This document shows, one piece after another, positions 55,052-63,822 of a stretch of 64,000 nt of DNA. Below the pieces are notes generated by a model. It made no database searches. It was not told the DNA's origin and saw only the letters and a list, made by a program, of their open reading frames with translations. Origin of the DNA: Rhodoblastus sp. 17X3 (GTDB taxonomy: Bacteria > Pseudomonadota > Alphaproteobacteria > Rhizobiales > Beijerinckiaceae). Numbering within the stretch: position 1 is the stretch's first letter; each line of letters starts with the position of its first letter. The translations under genes and the position numbers were made by a program. The stretch is from assembly GCF_030056575.1 (NCBI RefSeq), contig NZ_JASHHX010000017.1, positions 1 through 64,000 of the forward strand. Direction: 5' to 3'.

Positions 55052-56152
55052 TCAAGCCGGATCGGGCTTTGGAGCTTCGAGCCGATCTTCATCCTGAAGG
55101 ATCGGCGGGGCGCCTTCGAGCGCCGCCGCATGTTCGTTGGCGAGCACCATCATGTCGCGGATCTTGTCGAGCAGGCCGTGGCGGACCATGTTGCTGCCCA
55201 GCTCGATGGCGCCTGAGAAGCCGTCGGCGTCGAGCCCGCCATGTCCCTTGATAACCACGCCGTCGAGGCCGAGGAAGACGGCGCCGGTGGTTTCGCGCGG
55301 CGACAGCCGGGCCTTGAGATCTTCAAAAGCGCCGCGCGCCAGCAGCGCGCCGAGCCGGGTGAGCCAGCTCCGGTTCAGCGATTGCTTGAGATAGGAGCGG
55401 ATCTGCTTGACCGTGCCCTCGGCCGTCTTGAGCGCAATGTTGCCGCTGAAGCCCTCGGTCACCACCACGTCCACCGCGCCCCGCCCGATATCGTCGCCTT
55501 CGACGAAGCCGCGATAATCGAGCAGAGGCGAGTCGATCGCCTGGAGCAAGCGAGAAGCCGCCTTGACCTCCTCGATGCCCTTGACCTCCTCGACGCCGAC
55601 ATTGAGCAGGCCGACGGTCGGGCGTTCAAGCTCGAACAGGCTGCGCGCCATGGCCGCGCCCATGATGGCGAGATCGACGTAATGCTGCGCGTCCGCGCCG
55701 ATGGTCGCGCCGACGTCGAGTACGATCGAGCGGCCGCGCAGCGTCGGCCACAGCGCCGCGAGCGCGGGACGGTCGATCTGCGCCATGGTCCGCAGGCAGA
55801 TCTTGGACATCGCCATGAGCGCGCCGGTATTGCCCGACGAGATCGCGCAATCGGCGTCGCCATTGCGCACAGCCTCGATCGCCTTCCACATGGAGGAATT
55901 GCGCCGGCCGGCGCGCAGGGCCTGGCTCGGCTTGTCGGCCATGCCGACCGCGACGCTGGTGTGGCGCACGCTCGTCACCGCCGCGAGCTGCGGCAGCGCC
56001 TGCAGCAAAGGCGCGATCTTCTCCTGGTCGCCAAACATCAGGAACTCGACGTCGGGATAACGCTCCAGGAATATGGCCGCGCCCGGAACGACGACGGAGG
56101 GACCAAAATCCCCGCCCATGGCGTCCAGCGCGATCCGCACAGGCTTTTCCAT
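55052..56152 (-). CDS. plsX: Phosphate acyltransferase PlsX
   Basis: A 366-residue peripheral membrane enzyme that makes acyl-phosphate from acyl-ACP for PlsY, the first step of phospholipid synthesis in most bacteria. It starts [20 protein letters not shown], has the [19 protein letters not shown] segment near 105 and ends with a short C-terminal tail after NEHAAALEG. Length is normal. Gene order DUF177 / plsX / fabH is widespread. No rpmF is next to DUF177 here. Confidence 0.96.
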   Translation of the reverse strand: MEKPVRIALDAMGGDFGPSVVVPGAAIFLERYPDVEFLMFGDQEKIAPLLQALPQLAAVTSVRHTSVAVGMADKPSQALRAGRRNSSMWKAIEAVRNGDADCAISSGNTGALMAMSKICLRTMAQIDRPALAALWPTLRGRSIVLDVGATIGADAQHYVDLAIMGAAMARSLFELERPTVGLLNVGVEEVKGIEEVKAASRLLQAIDSPLLDYRGFVEGDDIGRGAVDVVVTEGFSGNIALKTAEGTVKQIRSYLKQSLNRSWLTRLGALLARGAFEDLKARLSPRETTGAVFLGLDGVVIKGHGGLDADGFSGAIELGSNMVRHGLLDKIRDMMVLANEHAAALEGAPPILQDEDRLEAPKPDPA

Positions 56153-56255
56153 TCCTCTCCAGACTCCGATATCGACCGGCTCCTACAGGAGCGCGGGACA
56201 ATAGCTTTTGCGCGGCGCTTGGCAAGCCCCACGTAGCGACCGCCGCTTGCGTTTA

Positions 56256-56831
56256 TCAGTCTTTTTTGAGTTTGGCTAAAGCCGCGAAGGGCTTGGGAAG
56301 GGGTTCGCCGGCGTCCTCGGTGAGCGACCCGAATTCCACGCCGGGCTTGCGGGGATAGGGATCGAGGCCAAGCGCCAGGAATTCGGCCGCGAGGGCGCCG
56401 ATATCGACCTTGCCGTCGATGATCGGGTCCGGCGGGTCGGGCTGTTCGGCCAGAGCCGCCGCCTTGTCGCGTGCGGCCTCGATATCGGCCATGGCCTTGG
56501 CGTAAGCCTCCTCGGCCTCGGATTGCGGGGCGAATTCGACCTCGAAAGGCTCGTCGACCGCCGTGTCGAACGGCTCGAGCGTCACAACGCAGATTTGCGC
56601 GACGATGGCCTTCACCCGGCCCCTGACGAGCAGGCGGTCGCGGCCGCGCCGGATCACATCGGCCTCCACCGCCAGTTTGCGGATGGCGTCGAGGCCGTCA
56701 AGCTCGGCGAGGGCGGCGCATTCCTCCGCGCTCGCCTCGAGATTGAGGCGCAGGCCGTTATCGCCGACAGAAGCGACGACCAGGGGGCGTGAGAAGGGCA
56801 GCGCGCCTTCCGGATCATGGGTCTGCATCAT
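56256..56831 (-). CDS. DUF177 (YceD-like) protein
   Basis: A 191-residue YceD/DUF177 protein, a family tied to accumulation of 23S rRNA. The central stretch RGRVKAIVAQICVVTLEPF and the late DLGALAAEFLALGLDPYPRKPG-type segment (here VDIGALAAEFLALGLDPYP) are family-typical. The two cysteines of the usual metal motif are reduced to one visible Cys in this copy. The start is at adjacent ATGs 56831 and 56828 with only a weak ribosome site. It lies between the CBP3-like gene and plsX. Confidence 0.85.
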   Translation of the reverse strand: MMQTHDPEGALPFSRPLVVASVGDNGLRLNLEASAEECAALAELDGLDAIRKLAVEADVIRRGRDRLLVRGRVKAIVAQICVVTLEPFDTAVDEPFEVEFAPQSEAEEAYAKAMADIEAARDKAAALAEQPDPPDPIIDGKVDIGALAAEFLALGLDPYPRKPGVEFGSLTEDAGEPLPKPFAALAKLKKD

Positions 56832-56893
56832 ATTGGTCACCGAATAGCTTGACTTTGGGCGTTCGCCTCGCACGGATTTGAGGCCAAAACGCG

Positions 56894-57412
56894 TCAGGGC
56901 TCGGGAAAAGGAGCTTCCCCGCGCAGAAAAACGTCCAGCGGCGCCTGGTCGAGCGCGGCCTTGGCGCGCAGGAAATAGCCCGCCAGGGCCTTGCCGTCGC
57001 CCTCGCCGCCGAGGACATTGCGCGCCAGCGCGGCGGCAAGCGCCGCTTCGCCCTGCGCGAGCGCTTCGAAATAGGCGTTGCCGCGCCCCATGAAGGCGCC
57101 GGCGAGCTTCTTCATCTTTTTCGGCACCCCGGCGTCGGAAATGCCGACTTCCCTCAAGGCGTCGTCGAAATGGGAGAAGATGGCGTTGGAAAGGTCCTGC
57201 GACAGCCCCGGCGCCGGATCGGGCAGCAGGCTAAGTCGCCGCAGAATCAGCCCGGCGTTGAGCGTGAGGATCTCGAAGCGGCCTTCGAACGTGTCCGCCA
57301 CGCCATAGGGCGGCAGAAAAAACGCCGGGAGTCGGGACTGCGCCACCACCGCCTCGTGCAGGCGCGCGATCTGATCTTCCAGCGGTTTCGGACGGAAAAG
57401 ACCGAAAATCAT
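56894..57412 (-). CDS. Ubiquinol-cytochrome c chaperone-like protein
   Basis: A 172-residue protein of the CBP3/UQCC1 family, which in mitochondria helps cytochrome b assemble. The bacterial relatives are little studied. The opening MIFGLFRPK, LHEAVVAQSR and PAFFLPPYGVADTFEGRFEIL, and the later VGISDAGVPKKMKKLAGAFMGR, identify it. The ATG at 57412 has GGAGGG about 10 bases upstream. The upstream gap (195 bp) to the divergent bamE contains repeated TACAAGACTT. It lies in a conserved alphaproteobacterial cluster with DUF177. Confidence 0.87.
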   Translation of the reverse strand: MIFGLFRPKPLEDQIARLHEAVVAQSRLPAFFLPPYGVADTFEGRFEILTLNAGLILRRLSLLPDPAPGLSQDLSNAIFSHFDDALREVGISDAGVPKKMKKLAGAFMGRGNAYFEALAQGEAALAAALARNVLGGEGDGKALAGYFLRAKAALDQAPLDVFLRGEAPFPEP

Positions 57413-57465
57413 AGAGTTCGACCCTCCGCCAGCCTCCGCCGGCGCGAAGCGCGGCGGGGACCGGA

Positions 57466-57499
57466 TACAAGACTTCAACCAAGCCCTTGTACAAGACTT
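57466..57499. repeat. Direct repeats and palindrome in the CBP3/bamE divergent promoter
   Basis: TACAAGACTT occurs at 57466-57475 and 57490-57499. Between and overlapping the second copy is the perfect 10-bp palindrome CTTGTACAAG (57486-57495). These lie in the only 195 bp shared by the two divergent genes and could be regulator sites. Confidence 0.45.
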
Positions 57500-57607
57500 G
57501 AAGCAACACTTGTTGTAACTCTTGGCCTTGCTTTTGCCTTCCCCCGGGGTTAGGCGTGAGCGCGACGGGATGCAAGGGCAAACTTGCGGAAAGAGCGGAG
57601 ATTCTGA

Positions 57608-58105
57608 ATGCGAGCGACAATCCAGCGGCGCAAGGCGACGAACGACACGCGCCAGGCATTCGCCCGCGGCGCTTTCGCACTCGCGGCCGCGCTTGCGCTG
57701 GCGCCGCTCTCGGGCTGCTCCACGCTTGACGAAAACGTCGTTCATCGCGGCTATGTCTTCGACGATCAGACCATCGCCCAGGTGCGCCCCGGCATGCCGG
57801 CGGAACAGGTGCTGATCATGCTCGGCACGCCCTCCACCACCTCCACCGTCGGCGGCGAAGCCTGGTATTACATCAGCCAGCGGGTCGAGCGCATGATGCC
57901 GGCCATGCCCTCCCGCGTGACGGACCAACGCGTTTTCGCGGTCTATTTCGACGCCAACAAGAAGGTGACCCGGACCGGCAATTACGCTCTGCAGGACGGC
58001 AAGGTGGTCGATTTCACTACGCGCCAGACCGTCACTGCCGGCGGGGAAAGCCGACTGTTGCAGACCCTGCTCAGCCAGATGGGCAAGTTCCAGTACAAGT
58101 TCTGA
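57608..58105 (+). CDS. bamE: Outer-membrane assembly factor BamE (SmpA/OmlA)
   Basis: A 165-residue lipoprotein of the BAM complex, which inserts beta-barrel proteins into the outer membrane. The lipobox is PLSGC, lipidated cysteine near residue 37, so the signal peptide has a long basic n-region. The domain motif VRPGMPAEQVLIMLGTPS is diagnostic of the SmpA/OmlA fold. It ends before a strong two-way terminator. Alphaproteobacterial length is normal. Confidence 0.92.
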   Translation: MRATIQRRKATNDTRQAFARGAFALAAALALAPLSGCSTLDENVVHRGYVFDDQTIAQVRPGMPAEQVLIMLGTPSTTSTVGGEAWYYISQRVERMMPAMPSRVTDQRVFAVYFDANKKVTRTGNYALQDGKVVDFTTRQTVTAGGESRLLQTLLSQMGKFQYKF

Positions 58106-58130
58106 CCCCAACACACTCATTCAAAACGAA

Positions 58131-58160
58131 AAAACCCGCGGATCGCCTCCGCGGGTTTTT
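58131..58160. terminator. Bidirectional terminator between bamE and hppA
   Basis: A 12-bp perfect stem AAAACCCGCGGA/TCCGCGGGTTTT with a TCGCC loop, T-runs on both strands. It serves bamE (plus) and hppA (minus), which converge here. A second GC-rich hairpin near 58192-58212 has no T-run. Confidence 0.93.
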
Positions 58161-58228
58161 GTTTTTCAGGGCGCTGGTTATCGAAGCGCTTGCCGGCCGG
58201 GATCCCCGGCCGGAGTCTGGCTTTGCCG

Positions 58229-60367
58229 TCAGAGCCCCTGGTGCGCCAGGATGGCGAGCAGCAGCAGCGCGACGATATTGGTGATCTTGATCGCCGGGTT
58301 CACGGCCGGCCCGGCAGTGTCCTTGTAGGGGTCGCCGACGGTGTCGCCCGTCACCGAGGCCTTGTGCGCCTCGCTGCCCTTGAAGTGCTTCACGCCGTCC
58401 TTGTCGATGAAGCCGTCCTCGAAGCTCTTCTTGGCGTTATCCCAGGCGCCGCCGCCCGAGGTCATCGAAATGGCGACGAACAGGCCATTAACGATCACGC
58501 CGAGCAGCGAGGCGCCGAGCGCCGCAAAGGCCGAGGCCTTGCTGCCCGAAATCAGCAGCACGCCGAAATAGACCACCAGCGGCGCCAGCACCGGCAGCAG
58601 CGAGGGAATGATCATTTCCCGAATCGCGGCCTTGGTCAGCATGTCCACGGCGCGGCCGTAATCGGGCCGGGTCGTGCCTTCCATGATGCCGGGCATTTCG
58701 CGGAACTGCCGGCGCACTTCCTCGACCACCGAGCCCGCCGCGCGGCCCACCGCCGTCATGGCGATGCCGCCAAACAGATAGGGGATGAGGCCGCCGAAAA
58801 TCAGGCCCGCTACGACATAGGGGTTGGACAGGTCGAAATTGACCTGCCCGACATCCTTGAAATAAGGCAGGCCCTGATCGATGAACGAGCGCAGATCGTT
58901 GGTATAGGCCGCAAACAGCACCAGCGCGCCAAGGCCGGCCGAGCCGATGGCGTAGCCCTTGGTCACGGCCTTGGTGGTGTTGCCGACCGCGTCGAGCGCG
59001 TCGGTGGACTGGCGCACTTCCTTGGGCAGGCCTGCCATTTCGGCGATGCCGCCGGCGTTGTCGGTGACCGGGCCGAAGGCGTCGAGCGCCACGATCATGC
59101 CGGCGAGGCCGAGCATGGTGGTGACCGCGATCGCCGTGCCGAACAGACCGGCGAGCTGGTAGGTGGAAATGATGCCCGCCACGATCACGAGCGCCGGCAG
59201 AGCCGTCGATTCCAGCGAAATCGCGAGGCCCTGGATGACGTTCGTGCCATGGCCGGTGACCGAGGCCTGGGCGATGGACACCACCGGACGCTTGCCCGTG
59301 GCGGTATAATATTCAGTGATATAGACGATGGCCCCCGTCACCGCGAGGCCGACGAGGCCGCAGACGAAGAGATTGGCGCCGGTCACGGCTTGTCCCGCGA
59401 CGACGCCGATGGAGCCCCAGCCGACCAGGAAGTGGGTGGCCACGGCAAGGCCAACGATCGACAGGAGGCCCGTTGCGATCAGGCCCTTGTAGAGAGCGCC
59501 CATGATGGAGTTATTGGCGCCGAGCTTGACGAAGGTCGTGCCCGCGATCGAGGTGACGATGCAGGCCGCGCAGATCGCCAGCGGATAGAGCATGGTGGCG
59601 CCGAGCGCCGCCGAGGCCTTGAAGAAGATCGCGGCCAGCACCATCGTCGCGACCACGGTCACGGCATAGGTTTCGAACAGATCGGCCGCCATGCCCGCGC
59701 AGTCGCCGACATTGTCGCCGACATTGTCCGCGATGGTCGCCGGATTGCGCGGGTCATCCTCGGGAATGCCCGCCTCGACCTTGCCGACGAGGTCGGCGCC
59801 GACGTCCGCGCCCTTGGTGAAAATGCCGCCGCCAAGACGAGCGAAAATCGAGATCAGCGAGGCGCCGAAGCCCAGCGCCACCAGCGAATCGATGACTTCG
59901 CGATTATCGACGGAAAGGCCCATCGGGCCGGTCAGGACCCAGAAATAGACCGACACGCCGAGCAGCGCCAGGCCGGCGACCAGCAGGCCGGTGACCGCGC
60001 CCGCCTTGAAGGCGATATCGAGGCCGCCAGCGAGCGACTTGGTCGCTGCCTGGGCGGTGCGGACATTGGCGCGGACCGAGACATTCATGCCGATGAAGCC
60101 GGCCGCGCCCGAAAGAACCGCGCCGATCAGGAAGCCGATGCCCGTCTTAATGCCGAGCAGAAAGATCAGCAGGACGAAAATCGCCGCGCCGACGACGCCG
60201 ATTGTGATGTATTGCCGATAAAGATAGGCCTGCGCGCCTTCCGCGATCGCAGCTGAAATTTCCTGCATCCGCGCCGAACCGGCGTCCGCCGCCATAACTT
60301 TCTGGATGGTGACGATTCCATAGGCGACGGACAGTAGTCCGCCCAGGATGATGAGCCAAATAGCCAT
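58229..60367 (-). CDS. hppA: Proton-translocating membrane pyrophosphatase
   Basis: A 712-residue integral membrane pyrophosphatase with about 16 TM helices that pumps H+ while splitting PPi. Pyrophosphate- and Mg-binding segments are intact: [20 protein letters not shown] and [18 protein letters not shown]. The residue that distinguishes classes is lysine in [16 protein letters not shown], which in this family marks the K+-independent, H+-pumping type. Found in many alphaproteobacteria, where it recovers PPi energy under low energy or acid conditions. The upstream region holds phased repeats. Confidence 0.95.
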   Translation of the reverse strand: MAIWLIILGGLLSVAYGIVTIQKVMAADAGSARMQEISAAIAEGAQAYLYRQYITIGVVGAAIFVLLIFLLGIKTGIGFLIGAVLSGAAGFIGMNVSVRANVRTAQAATKSLAGGLDIAFKAGAVTGLLVAGLALLGVSVYFWVLTGPMGLSVDNREVIDSLVALGFGASLISIFARLGGGIFTKGADVGADLVGKVEAGIPEDDPRNPATIADNVGDNVGDCAGMAADLFETYAVTVVATMVLAAIFFKASAALGATMLYPLAICAACIVTSIAGTTFVKLGANNSIMGALYKGLIATGLLSIVGLAVATHFLVGWGSIGVVAGQAVTGANLFVCGLVGLAVTGAIVYITEYYTATGKRPVVSIAQASVTGHGTNVIQGLAISLESTALPALVIVAGIISTYQLAGLFGTAIAVTTMLGLAGMIVALDAFGPVTDNAGGIAEMAGLPKEVRQSTDALDAVGNTTKAVTKGYAIGSAGLGALVLFAAYTNDLRSFIDQGLPYFKDVGQVNFDLSNPYVVAGLIFGGLIPYLFGGIAMTAVGRAAGSVVEEVRRQFREMPGIMEGTTRPDYGRAVDMLTKAAIREMIIPSLLPVLAPLVVYFGVLLISGSKASAFAALGASLLGVIVNGLFVAISMTSGGGAWDNAKKSFEDGFIDKDGVKHFKGSEAHKASVTGDTVGDPYKDTAGPAVNPAIKITNIVALLLLAILAHQGL

Positions 60368-60504
60368 TAATTCCGCCCCTTCATTTTTGGATTCCTTATG
60401 TCTGAGACTGCCGTCAAGCGTGGGTCGCCGGCATTGTTCAGGATCAATCCGTTCTTATAGGGGGCAATCTTCCACAAAGGCGCGGGACCCGCAATGGCGG
60501 CCAA

Positions 60505-60609
60505 GCCGACGCTAGTCCCCAAAAAGCCGACGCTAGTCCCAAAAAAGCCGACGCTCTTCCCAAAAAAACTGACGCGCATCCCAAAAAAGCTGACGCTCGG
60601 ACCTGAAAA
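60505..60609 (+). repeat. Five 21-bp tandem repeats with phased A-tracts
   Basis: Units of 21 bp, consensus GCCGACGCTAGTCCCAAAAAA, at 60505-60525, 60526-60546, 60547-60567, 60568-60588 and 60589-60609. The first three are near identical and the last two are decayed. Each ends in an A-tract of 5-7 bases, so A-tracts recur every two helical turns. It sits 138 bp upstream of the hppA ATG. On the minus strand the unit encodes seven-residue repeats such as SVGFFGT, but that frame has no start or ribosome site of quality. Confidence 0.85.
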
Positions 60610-60647
60610 ATGGAAGCCGGCGTCAGCAGGATGGACGCGTCGCAAAG

Positions 60648-61643
60648 CTAAAAATGGCTGAACCGCTCCTGGCGGAACATCACGGGCTCGCCGTCGGGCC
60701 CGATGAAAATATCGCCCGTCAGAGCCGGGCCGACCGTCCCGATCGTCGTGACGGGAACCCCCGCCGACGCTGCGAGGGCCTCGAAACGCGCCGCCGCCCC
60801 AGTCGGGACGGCGCAGAGCACTTCATAATCGTCGCCGCCGCAGAAAATCCGCTCAAACAGGCGCGAATCGGCTCGCAAGGCAGCCATGACGGCCTCCGAC
60901 TGCGGCGCCTTGCGCAGGTCGATCTTCGCGCTCGCGCCGCTTGCGCGCATCATGGCGCGCAGATCGCCGACAAGGCCGTCGGAAACGTCCATCGCGGCGC
61001 TGGCGCAGGCGCGCAGGGCTAGCACCAGCGGAAGGCGCGCGCGCGGCGCAAGATAGCGGGTGACCAGCCACGCCTGTTGCGATGTCGAAAGCGCGGCGGC
61101 CCAATCCGGCGCCGGGGCGCCGTCGATTTGCGCCTGCCGCAGGATGAGGCCGAGCGCGGCGTCGCCGATGGTTCCGGACACATAGAGCGCGTCGCCAGGC
61201 TTCGCGCCCGTGCGGGGCGTCATCTTGCCGGCGGTGACCGCCCCCAGCGCCGTAATCGACAGCATCAGCGGCCCCGGCGTCGACACTGTGTCGCCGCCAA
61301 GCAGAGGGCAACGAAATTCGCGCGAAACTTCCCCGAGACCTAGGGCGAACGACTCCAGCCAGTCTGGCGTCCAGTCGCGCGGCAGGGCGAGCGTGAGCAG
61401 GAAGCCCAGCGGGTCGGCGGCCTTGGCGGCGAGGTCGGAGAGATTGACCGCGAGCGCCTTGGCGGCGATGCGGTCCGGCGGGTCCGCCGTAAAAAAATGG
61501 ACGCCCTCGATCAAGGCGTCGGCGGTGACGACGATCTCGGCGCCCGGCGGCGGCGCGAGCAGGGCCGCGTCGTCGCGCAGGCCAAGGCCGCCCGCCCCGG
61601 CCAGAGGCGCGAAATAGCGGGCGATCAGTTCTGCTTCGTTCAA
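60648..61643 (-). CDS. thiL: Thiamine-monophosphate kinase
   Basis: A 331-residue PurM-like ATP-dependent kinase that makes thiamine diphosphate from thiamine monophosphate. The motifs LRDDAALL near 30, FRCPLLGGDTVST near 120, MDVSDGLVGDLR near 215 and CGGDDYEVL near 270 bind Mg-ATP. I use the TTG at 61643: GGGAG lies 8 bases upstream and the protein then starts NEAELIARYFAPLAG like other ThiL. The in-frame ATG at 61673 is the alternative. It follows nusB by 39 bp and is the last gene of ribH-nusB-thiL. Confidence 0.92.
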   Translation of the reverse strand: MNEAELIARYFAPLAGAGGLGLRDDAALLAPPPGAEIVVTADALIEGVHFFTADPPDRIAAKALAVNLSDLAAKAADPLGFLLTLALPRDWTPDWLESFALGLGEVSREFRCPLLGGDTVSTPGPLMLSITALGAVTAGKMTPRTGAKPGDALYVSGTIGDAALGLILRQAQIDGAPAPDWAAALSTSQQAWLVTRYLAPRARLPLVLALRACASAAMDVSDGLVGDLRAMMRASGASAKIDLRKAPQSEAVMAALRADSRLFERIFCGGDDYEVLCAVPTGAAARFEALAASAGVPVTTIGTVGPALTGDIFIGPDGEPVMFRQERFSHF

Positions 61644-61682
61644 GAGCGCCTCTCCCGTGACCCGGCGCGGCATCTCTTCGCG

Positions 61683-62138
61683 TCAGGCCGAAAATTCCTC
61701 GGCGCGGCTCTTGCGCGCCAGCGCGTCGAGCACGGCGTTGATCATGCCCGCTTCGTCGCGTGCGAAAAAGGCGCCCGCGACATCGACATATTCCTTGATC
61801 GCCACCCGCGCGGGAATGTCGGCGCGGCGCAAGAGCTCGAAGGCGCCGGCGCGCAAGATGGCGCGCATCAGAGCCTCGATCCGGCGCAGCGGCCAGCCTT
61901 CGGTCAGCGTCTTGTCCACGGCGCGGTCGATCTGGACCTGATTTTCGACAACGCCGGAAACGATGGAGCGGAAAAAGGCGATTTCCGCCGGCTTGTATTG
62001 CTCGCCGTCGACCTCCTGGCCGATCCACCAGGTCTCGAATTCGGCGAGGATCTCCGCGAGTCCCTTGCCGCCGAGCTCCATCTGGTAGAGCGCCTGGACC
62101 GCCGCGAGGCGCGCGGCGGAACGATTTTCGGCCGCCAT
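61683..62138 (-). CDS. nusB: Transcription antitermination factor NusB
   Basis: A 151-residue all-helical protein that binds boxA RNA with S10 in rRNA antitermination. SAARLAAVQALYQMELGG near the start and the closing PARVAIKEYVDVAGAFFAR are typical. The start codon overlaps the ribH stop by one base (TGATG), so the two are translationally coupled. Length is normal. Confidence 0.95.
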   Translation of the reverse strand: MAAENRSAARLAAVQALYQMELGGKGLAEILAEFETWWIGQEVDGEQYKPAEIAFFRSIVSGVVENQVQIDRAVDKTLTEGWPLRRIEALMRAILRAGAFELLRRADIPARVAIKEYVDVAGAFFARDEAGMINAVLDALARKSRAEEFSA

Positions 62139-62620
62139 CAGCGCGCCCCCTGTTTCAAACGATACATGGCGAGAGCCGCGCGCGCCGCGTCGCCGCCCTT
62201 GTCGAGGCGCGCGCGGTCGGCGCGCTCCACGGCCTGAGCCTCGTTTTCGGTGGTGAGAATGCCATTGCCGAGCGGTATTTTGCGCGCGACGGAAAAATCC
62301 ATCAAGGCGCGGGCGCTTTCGCCGGCCACAATCTCAAAATGATAGGTTTCGCCGCGAATGACGCAGCCCAGCGCGACGACTCCATCATAGGGCGTCCCGG
62401 ACTGTTCGGCGGCGTCGAGCAGGATCGCGGCGGCGGCGGGAATTTCCAGCGCGCCCGGAGCGCGCGCGACGGTCCAGCGGGCCTGCGCCCCGGCGAATGC
62501 CGCGGTCGCCCCTTCCAGCAGCATTTCGCCGATGGAATCGTAAAACCGCGCCTCGACGATGAGAAAATGCGCGCCTGCGACGGATGTCTGCAATTCTGGC
62601 GCTCGGCTTGGCTCCGCCAT
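62138..62620 (-). CDS. ribH: 6,7-dimethyl-8-ribityllumazine synthase
   Basis: A 160-residue lumazine synthase, the penultimate step of riboflavin synthesis, which forms icosahedral or pentameric shells. [20 protein letters not shown] and [19 protein letters not shown] contain the active-site residues, including the catalytic histidine in GETYHF. The end of ribE lies 1.2 kb upstream on the same strand, with glsB and a yidB-like gene between them. No FMN riboswitch is in the window. Confidence 0.95.
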   Translation of the reverse strand: MAEPSRAPELQTSVAGAHFLIVEARFYDSIGEMLLEGATAAFAGAQARWTVARAPGALEIPAAAAILLDAAEQSGTPYDGVVALGCVIRGETYHFEIVAGESARALMDFSVARKIPLGNGILTTENEAQAVERADRARLDKGGDAARAALAMYRLKQGAR

Positions 62621-62826
62621 GGGGCTTCCTGTGGTCTGACTGTCTTGCCGGAAAGGCGAGTTGAATAGGACGGGCGGCGCCCCCGCGCAACATATAATGC
62701 TCGCGCGCGAAAGCCGGCGCGCGGAAAAAGCCCCGACGCGCCAGCGTTCGATGCAAGATTTTCAGGAAAGAAAAAACGGGACCCGGCGCGTCGCCGCGCC
62801 GGACGCCCTGGCGGCCAAAAGGACGC

Positions 62827-63084
62827 TTACAGCCTGCTGCTGCCGGTCAGCGCGCGATAGATCACCTGCACAACGACCGCGCCGCCGACGGCGATCAGGA
62901 GACTGTAAAGGTTGAAGCCGCTGACGCCGCCCAGGCCCAGCAGGGTGGCGAGATAGCCGCCGACGATCGCGCCGAAAATGCCGAGCACGATGTTCATCAG
63001 CATGCCCTGCCCGGTCTTGTTGACCAGCTTGCTGCCGATATAGCCCGCGATGAGGCCGAAAATGATCCAGCTGAGGATACCCAT
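62827..63084 (-). CDS. GlsB/YeaQ/YmgE small membrane protein
   Basis: An 85-residue protein of three TM helices from the transglycosylase-associated (Tag) family linked to stress. It opens MGILSWIIFGLIAGYIGSKL, and the glycine-rich MLMNIVLGIFGAIVGGYLA is typical. The ATG at 63084 is chosen since GGGAG lies 8 bases upstream and matches the family start. ATGs at 63090 and 63099 give longer forms. Its upstream region has GGAAC but no clear CGTT. Function is unknown. Confidence 0.9.
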   Translation of the reverse strand: MGILSWIIFGLIAGYIGSKLVNKTGQGMLMNIVLGIFGAIVGGYLATLLGLGGVSGFNLYSLLIAVGGAVVVQVIYRALTGSSRL

Positions 63085-63280
63085 GACCATGTCTCCCATT
63101 TCGGAGGTTCAATTCGGCGGCGGCGCGACGCCGTAGCGGCAAGCAAGAGCCATCAGCGCGCAGTTGAGCGCAAACTTGGCGCTTGTAAAAGAGAAATTCG
63201 TCACTTGCGCGAATGTTCCGGCGCAGCGAGACTGGCCCCGCCGTCAAACGGGACGGCGCGCCTCATACGAGGAGGGTATG

Positions 63281-63775
63281 ATGAGTTCTCTCGACGACGC
63301 CGTTAACGAAGCGGTCCCCGGCGGCAATTTCGCCAAGCCGTTGCTGATCGCGGTCGGCGCGCTGATCCTCGGCCGCATGTTCGGCGGAAGCAAGGAAGAG
63401 CCGCCCCCGCAAATTCCCCAGTCCGCGCCGCAGCCTGCGCCACAGCAGCAGGAGTCCGGCGGCGGCCTGCTCGGCCAGCTCGGCGGCCTGCTGGCCGGCG
63501 CGGCGGGCGGAGCCGCGGTCTCCGGCGGGCTCGGCTCTCTGTTGGAACAATTTCGCAATTCCGGCCTCGGCCAGCAGGCCGATTCCTGGGTCGGCACGGG
63601 ACAGAACCATCCGATCACGCCGGATCAGATCAATTCTGTAATCGGCCACGGCAAGCTCGCCGAAATCGCGCAGCAGGCCGGCCTTGACCCCGCCCAATTG
63701 TCCCAGCTGCTGGCTCAGGCGCTGCCCACCATCGTGGACAAGCTGACGCCCGGCGGCCAGTTGCCGAAGGCCTAA
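63281..63775 (+). CDS. YidB-like / DUF937 protein
   Basis: A 164-residue protein with an N-terminal membrane segment (LLIAVGALILGRMF), a Pro/Gln-rich linker, a Gly/Ala/Leu-rich part and the YidB C-terminal domain (ITPDQINSVIGHGKLAEIAQ, then LPTIVDKLTPGG). Family function is unknown. AGGAGG at 63270-63275 favours the ATG at 63281, 5 bases away, over the one at 63278. The terminator follows 8 bp past the stop. Confidence 0.87.
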   Translation: MSSLDDAVNEAVPGGNFAKPLLIAVGALILGRMFGGSKEEPPPQIPQSAPQPAPQQQESGGGLLGQLGGLLAGAAGGAAVSGGLGSLLEQFRNSGLGQQADSWVGTGQNHPITPDQINSVIGHGKLAEIAQQAGLDPAQLSQLLAQALPTIVDKLTPGGQLPKA

Positions 63776-63783
63776 AATCCTGG

Positions 63784-63810
63784 AAAAGGCCCGGTTCGCC
63801 GGGCCTTTTT
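63784..63810. terminator. Bidirectional UUCG terminator
   Basis: An 11-bp perfect stem AAAAGGCCCGG/CCGGGCCTTTT with a TTCG loop and a T-run on each strand. It serves the YidB-like gene (plus) and ribE (minus), which converge here. Confidence 0.95.
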
Positions 63811-63822
63811 GCTTCTTTCGCC

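Noticed and set aside
58190-60256. A 688-codon antisense frame across hppA
   Set aside because: hppA is unambiguous on the minus strand; the plus frame is rich in Arg, Asp and His without domains.
60505-60609. CRISPR-like array
   Set aside because: Units are directly adjacent with no spacers and there are no cas genes nearby.
60367-60645. A 92-codon minus-strand frame with SVGFFGT-like heptads
   Set aside because: It starts with TTG without a ribosome site and ends inside the hppA start; treated as a by-product of the 21-bp DNA repeat, though flagged in the findings.
63199-63219. EcfG-like GGAAC upstream of the GlsB-family gene
   Set aside because: GGAAC is present on the minus strand but no CGTT follows at 16-17 bp.
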